NCBI GenBank assembly: GCA_964459445.1
Contig: CAYWMP010000129.1
Location: 1-17,407, forward strand
DNA: 17,407 nucleotides
From: CAYWMP01 sp964459445
Lineage (GTDB): Bacteria; Desulfobacterota; DSM-4660; Desulfatiglandales; HGW-15
Direction: 5' to 3'
Both the position numbers and the translations under genes were made by a program. Positions 13,768 through 17,407 of this stretch are shown here, piece after piece. The notes under the pieces are model-generated. The model searched no databases, was not told the DNA's origin, and saw nothing but the letters and a program-made list of their open reading frames with translations. Positions within the stretch are counted from its first letter, which is position 1; each line of letters starts with the position of its first letter.

Positions 13768-14759
13768 CTAATACAGATAACAGGCCACATGATGCCCGCC
13801 ACCGAGATCCTTGATTTGGGGCGGTTCCCTGTCGCACCCGTCCATCACGAAATTGCATCTCGGATGAAACGAACAACCCGACGGAGGATTGATCGGACTC
13901 GGCACATCGCCCTTCAGGATGATGCGTTCCTTTTTTGCTTTGGGATCAGCAACGGGAATTGCCGATAAAAGGGCCTGCGTATAGGGGTGTTTGGAGTTGT
14001 AATATAGATCCTTGTAAGACCCCATCTCCATGATCTTGCCTAAATACATGACAGCTATACGATCGCAGATATGCTCCACAACGGCCAGGTCGTGGGCAAT
14101 GATGATATAGGAAAGTTGAAATTCCTGCTGNNNNNNNNNNNNNNNNNNNNNNNNNNNNNNNNNNNNNNNNNNNNNNNNNNNNNNNNNNNNNNNNNNNNNN
14201 NNNNNNNNNNNNNNNNNNNNNNNNNNNNNNTGATTACCTCCGGATCAAGGGCCAAGGCCCGTGCGATTCCGATCCTTTGTCTTTGCCCACCGCTGAACTC
14301 ATGGGGATAACGCCGCCCCTGTTCCGGTCTGAGGCCTACCTTGTCCAGGAGGTAGGCAACCCGTTCCTGTCTTTTTCTCCCCGGGTACACCCCATGGATC
14401 TCCATTGGATCGCCAAGGATTTGGTTCACGGTCATTCTGGGATTCAGGGATGAGTAGGGATCCTGAAAGATGATCTGAATCTGCTTTTTGAGAGATCTCA
14501 ACTCGGACTTTGACAATGTGGATATGTCTTTTCCGTCAAAGGTCACCGTGCCGCCGGTCGGCTCAATCAACCTCAAAGCCGCCATGCCCGTCGTGGTTTT
14601 GCCGCATCCACTTTCACCGACCAATCCAAGAGTCTCCCCTTTGCCCAATACAAAAGAGACGCCATCGACTGCGTAGACGTATCCCACGGTTCGCGTGAAA
14701 AGCCCTTTCTTGATGGGAAAATGGACCTTCAGGTCTTCAACGGTAATTAACGGATTCAA
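13768..14759 (-). CDS. dppF: Peptide ABC transporter ATPase, DppF/OppF type, interrupted by an assembly gap
   Basis: The N-terminal part (176 codons, 14759-14231) has Walker A GESGCGKT (48-55), the Q-loop IIFQDPYSSLNP and the signature FSGGQRQR (155-162). The C-terminal part (120 codons, 14130-13771) has the H-loop IIIAHDLAVVEH, HPYTQALLSAIP and the Cys-rich tail GCSFHPRCNF...CDRE...ACYLY. The Walker B strand lies in the 100-N gap. Aligning by eye with the paralogue at 14974-15957, 24 residues are missing, giving a normal total of about 320 aa. The start is TTG 14759, preceded by AAGGAGAT (14767-14774); no better ATG exists near the family N-terminus. The two halves are in different frames only because the gap is drawn as 100 N. 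The protein powers import together with DppD. The four tail cysteines match the iron-sulfur-type motif of Opp/Dpp ATPases. Confidence 0.88.
14131..14230. other. Assembly gap of 100 N
   Basis: Exactly 100 ambiguous bases lie inside the ATPase gene. The round length suggests a placeholder. Frame continuity needs a true length of 3n+2, and the paralogue predicts 71 nt. Confidence 0.97.
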
Positions 14760-14821
14760 GCTGGCTATCTCCTTGATTCACAAACTAGAGCCAAAAATCA
14801 ATGACAGTGCCGTCTCATTCC

Positions 14822-14910
14822 GGCGTAAGGCGCATGGCGTAGGGCCAAAGGTAAAAGATTAGTATGTGTCCACTGCTGTTCCTTGCGCCTTTAGCCTTTT
14901 GCCTTAAGCC
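14822..14910. repeat. Interspersed inverted repeat between the two ATPase genes
   Basis: The 214-bp spacer 14760-14973 has no gene. AAGGCGCA (14827-14834) pairs with TGCGCCTT (14884-14891), and the right arm continues as imperfect GCCTTT/GCCTTA units to 14910. It resembles other low-complexity intergenic repeats in the window, although it lies within an operon. Confidence 0.55.
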
Positions 14911-14973
14911 ACATTGCAATACTCGATTTGGTGCTTTTCCGCCTTTTTTGTGCTCCTTTACACTTTTCAAGTC

Positions 14974-15957
14974 CTAGTACAAATGGCACCGCGCACGATG
15001 CTCTTGATTTGTATCAACCAACTCGGGGGCCTGCTCTCGACAAATCGACATGGCTTTCGGACATCGGGGATAGAAGCTGCACCCTTCGGGTAATTCGTAA
15101 AGACTCGGGACAATGCCGGTAATCTCCTGGAGTCTTTCGCGTCCATGCTGGGCCCTCTGTCCCAACTTCGGAATGGACTGCAGGAGCCCATGCGTATAAG
15201 GATGTTTCGGGTCTTCGAAAATGGCCTCCGTTGTACCCTCTTCCACGACCTTTCCTGCATACATCACCACGACACGTTGGGCGATCTCTGCAATAACACC
15301 AAGGTCGTGGGTGATCATCATAATGGCCGTTTCATAGTCCTGCTTCAACTGCATCATGAGTTCCAGGATTTGAGCCTGGATCGTAACGTCCAGCGCAGTA
15401 GTGGGTTCATCGGCTATGAGAATCTCGGGATTGCAGGCAAGGGCCATGGCTATCATCGCGCGCTGGCGCATACCGCCCGAAAGCTGATGGGGATATTCAT
15501 GAATCCTCTTTTCCGGCGCTGGAATCTGTACCTTTCTCAGCATTTCAACACTTTTATCAAGACTCTCCTTTTTTGAGCGGTTTTCATGAAGGATGAACAT
15601 CTCGGAAATCTGATCGCCGATGGTATAAACAGGATTCAGGGAAGTCATGGGTTCCTGGAAAATCATCGAAATCCTGTCTCCCCTGATGGTTCGCATATCC
15701 TCCATAGATAAATCAACCAGATCAATGCCGTCAAATAGGATGCTGCCTTCAACAATCCTTCCCGGCGGTATCGGGATAAGGCGCATGATGGTTTGGGCTG
15801 TCACACTTTTCCCGCATCCGGATTCGCCGACAATGCCGAGCACCTCGCCCTTGTCAATCTGAAAGGACACGTCGTCAACGGCCTTTGCGACACCTTCAAA
15901 GGTATAGAAGTAGGTCCTCAGATTTTTAAGCTCTAGAAGATGGGACGTGTCATTCAT
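14974..15957 (-). CDS. dppD: Peptide ABC transporter ATPase, DppD/OppD type
   Basis: The 327-aa product has Walker A GESGCGKS (44-51), Q-loop Gln101, signature LSGGMRQR (159-166), Walker B ILIADEP (179-185) with catalytic Glu184, D-loop TALD and H-loop His217. The C-terminal oligopeptide-transporter extension follows, with HPYTHGLLQSIP and four cysteines (Cys293, Cys299, Cys306, Cys324; GCSFYPRCP...C...RCHLY). That Cys pattern is reported to hold an iron-sulfur cluster in some Dpp/Opp ATPases. It pairs with DppF on the cytoplasmic face of DppBC. The ATG at 15957 has only a distant GGGGAGAG (15970-15977). It is the first transporter gene of the cluster; a candidate promoter lies at 16129-16158. 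Confidence 0.94.
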   Translation of the reverse strand: MNDTSHLLELKNLRTYFYTFEGVAKAVDDVSFQIDKGEVLGIVGESGCGKSVTAQTIMRLIPIPPGRIVEGSILFDGIDLVDLSMEDMRTIRGDRISMIFQEPMTSLNPVYTIGDQISEMFILHENRSKKESLDKSVEMLRKVQIPAPEKRIHEYPHQLSGGMRQRAMIAMALACNPEILIADEPTTALDVTIQAQILELMMQLKQDYETAIMMITHDLGVIAEIAQRVVVMYAGKVVEEGTTEAIFEDPKHPYTHGLLQSIPKLGQRAQHGRERLQEITGIVPSLYELPEGCSFYPRCPKAMSICREQAPELVDTNQEHRARCHLY

Positions 15958-16080
15958 GTTTCGGTTTGGCTCTCCCCACAGAGATCAGTGCTGAGGATTT
16001 GAATTGGAACTTCGTTGTTAAAATAAATGGACGAATGCCGGATTGAGACTGCCGGTGCTTTACAGTTGAGGTTTGGTTGG

Positions 16081-16158
16081 AAAAGTTAGAGGTGTTACAC
16101 GCAAGTTATTCATGAAACGCCTGTTACATAGATATCGCTGTGCTAACTTTTGTGTCAA
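16081..16158 (-). promoter_or_regulatory. Candidate promoter and inverted repeat ahead of the transporter genes
   Basis: On the minus strand a perfect TTGACA (16158-16153) is 18 bp from TATCTA (16134-16129), a weak -10. A perfect 9-bp inverted repeat, AAAAGTTAG (16081-16089) and CTAACTTTT (16143-16151), overlaps the promoter spacer with one arm and the early leader with the other, as an operator pair might. TGTTACA also occurs twice between the arms. The promoter lies just after the M20 gene stop, so the transporter genes may be transcribed separately from the M20 gene. Confidence 0.35.
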
Positions 16159-16188
16159 TAAAAAAACTCATTTTTCGGCTGTGCCCGA

Positions 16189-17259
16189 TCAATCAATCTT
16201 TGAAATGAACTCTTCAAGAATACGATAGAGTTTTTTGACGCTTTCGATATTTATATGCTCATCTACGGCATGCTGAGTCTGATCACCCTCAGCACCCCAA
16301 ACAATTCCTTTTATTCCGTGCTCTGCAAGAAAACGGGCATCGCTTGCCCCGTGCTCAAATCCCAATTCAGTACCCTTTGAAATATCAAGGAGCATGTCCA
16401 GATATTTGCTATTGCCCCCCTGGAAAATAGGTTCATTTTCTATGACACTAAGGTCCCCTTCTATCTCCATTCGCATCTCTTCCACGATGTCTTCCATAGT
16501 ATCGTTTTCCGTATAACGGATATCGAAAATGGCCTCAGCGTAGTCCGGCACCTGATTTACGGATTTGCCTGCGGTGATAGTACTGAAATTCATGGTCCGA
16601 TGCCAATGATCAGGCGTTGATTTTTCGAAGTAGGGTTTTAGTTTTCCGTAATCCGAAATGAGTTTTTCTATGGCGTTTTCACCGTACCACGGTCTCGCGC
16701 CATGGGCCGCCTTTCCCCTTGAGATGAGTTTGAGTCTGAGGACCCCTTTTTCTTTCACAACGATCTTTTGCAGATCTCCCCCATCAAGAGCAATACAAAA
16801 ACCCGCCTTTATTTCTTTCAGCGCTTTCCAGGCCCCTCGTTTGCCGCCTATCTCTTCATCCCCGGTAATTAATAGACCGCATTTCAAATCCTCCTGTCCC
16901 TTGCCTTCTTCCCGAAGATGATTCAAGTGTTCCTTCACCAAAACCAAGGATAATGCCACGGCATATTTGTCATCAATACTGCCCCTGCCGAATAGGTTTC
17001 CCTCCTTGCGATAGGGGACAAACAATTCATCAGGGCCGTCAACCACATCGAAATGGGACATCAGCAACAGAGGAACAGAGCCGTCAGGAGGTGTGACTGT
17101 TATGGAAGGGATCTGATCGTGATCCATGCGTTTGCAGACCAGGTCGTGGGTACCAAGATACGTCTCGATAAATTCGGCACATCTGAGAATCTCATCAGGT
17201 CTGGAATGCATCGTCTGAAACCGAATGAGGTCTTCGGTGAGTTGAATGATCTCTTCCAT
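16189..17259 (-). CDS. M20-family zinc metallopeptidase (ArgE/DapE/CPG2 type)
   Basis: The 356-aa cytoplasmic hydrolase cleaves amide bonds of N-acyl amino acids or small peptides. M20 residues are all visible: His69 and Asp71 (SHFDVVD), bridging Asp96 (GRGSIDDK), catalytic Glu135 and ligand Glu136 (GDEEIGG), Asp159 (ALDGGD) and His335 (AVDEHI). A lid/dimerisation domain (about 170-285) has the conserved KAAHGARPW with His186. The ATG at 17259 has TAGGAG 5 nt upstream (17265-17270). It is the first gene of the cluster in transcription order, 231 bp before dppD. Exact specificity (ArgE-like deacylase, dipeptidase, or DapE-like) cannot be decided. The presence of a peptide importer favours peptide or acyl-amino-acid breakdown. 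Confidence 0.9.
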   Translation of the reverse strand: MEEIIQLTEDLIRFQTMHSRPDEILRCAEFIETYLGTHDLVCKRMDHDQIPSITVTPPDGSVPLLLMSHFDVVDGPDELFVPYRKEGNLFGRGSIDDKYAVALSLVLVKEHLNHLREEGKGQEDLKCGLLITGDEEIGGKRGAWKALKEIKAGFCIALDGGDLQKIVVKEKGVLRLKLISRGKAAHGARPWYGENAIEKLISDYGKLKPYFEKSTPDHWHRTMNFSTITAGKSVNQVPDYAEAIFDIRYTENDTMEDIVEEMRMEIEGDLSVIENEPIFQGGNSKYLDMLLDISKGTELGFEHGASDARFLAEHGIKGIVWGAEGDQTQHAVDEHINIESVKKLYRILEEFISKID

Positions 17260-17361
17260 AACAACTCCTATACTTGAACGCCTTTTCCCGTAAATGTCGC
17301 TGGGAGCATTATTGTAGTGGGCGCGGCCGAATCGAGGGTTAATCTACAGACCTGTTATGCA

Positions 17362-17390
17362 AGGCTATTACGGACATGGATGGCTGTCAA
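17362..17390 (-). promoter_or_regulatory. Candidate promoter of the M20 peptidase gene
   Basis: On the minus strand a perfect TTGACA (17390-17385) is 17 bp from TAGCCT (17367-17362), a weak -10 box, about 100 bp upstream of the ATG. Nothing else is recognised in 17271-17407. Confidence 0.35.
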
Positions 17391-17407
17391 GAAGGTCGGT
17401 TCGGCCG

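Noticed and set aside
13768..14079. DppF C-terminal fragment as a separate gene or a genuine frameshift
   Set aside because: The frame change coincides with the N gap, and the coding sequence continues upstream of 14079 to the gap edge (QQEFQLSYIIIAHDL), so it is one gene.

Overview
The window looks like a chromosomal segment of a Desulfobacterota-type (former Deltaproteobacteria) anaerobe, probably from a draft or metagenome assembly, because it contains a 100-N scaffold gap. This placement is inference. It rests on the gene mix (GAF/PAS class III cyclase, AMP-forming acetate-CoA ligase, AcuB-like CBS-ACT protein, a large peptide-uptake operon) and on many short palindromic or tandem repeats between genes. 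No rRNA, tRNA, CRISPR, transposase or phage gene was seen.

Positions 1-6944 are on the plus strand. An NRDE/TANGO2-family protein (168-938) is followed by a 513-bp gene-free stretch packed with inverted repeats (939-1451). Next is a two-gene unit: a 145-aa coiled-coil protein built from 36-residue repeats (1452-1889), overlapping by 11 bp a 766-aa GAF-GAF-PAS-adenylate cyclase-TPR protein (1879-4179). After another repeat-bearing spacer comes acsA (4349-6097), tightly coupled to a stand-alone left-handed beta-helix protein (6108-6944) that keeps the GlmU acetyltransferase active-site pattern.

Positions 6941-8700 are on the minus strand and hold single-gene units: a small nitroreductase whose stop overlaps that of the beta-helix gene, a 69-aa two-cysteine protein with its own intrinsic terminator, and an AcuB-like CBS-CBS-ACT protein with a good sigma-70-type promoter and a structured leader.

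Positions 9098-17259 are a minus-strand peptide-use cluster. In transcription order it holds an M20 metallopeptidase, two Opp/Dpp ATPases, a family-5 solute-binding protein, two permeases and an AstE/aspartoacylase-like metallohydrolase. The likely logic is import of small or N-acylated peptides followed by cytoplasmic hydrolysis by the two zinc enzymes at the ends. The second ATPase gene is interrupted by the assembly gap. The reading frames and the paralogous ATPase indicate a true gap of about 71 nt, so the apparent frameshift is probably an artefact.

The most unusual items are the repeat coiled-coil/cyclase pair, the acsA/acetyltransferase-like pair, the multi-helix inverted-repeat element at 1092-1228, and small GC-rich palindromes inside intergenic repeats, one of them flanked by an apparent 5-bp target duplication.
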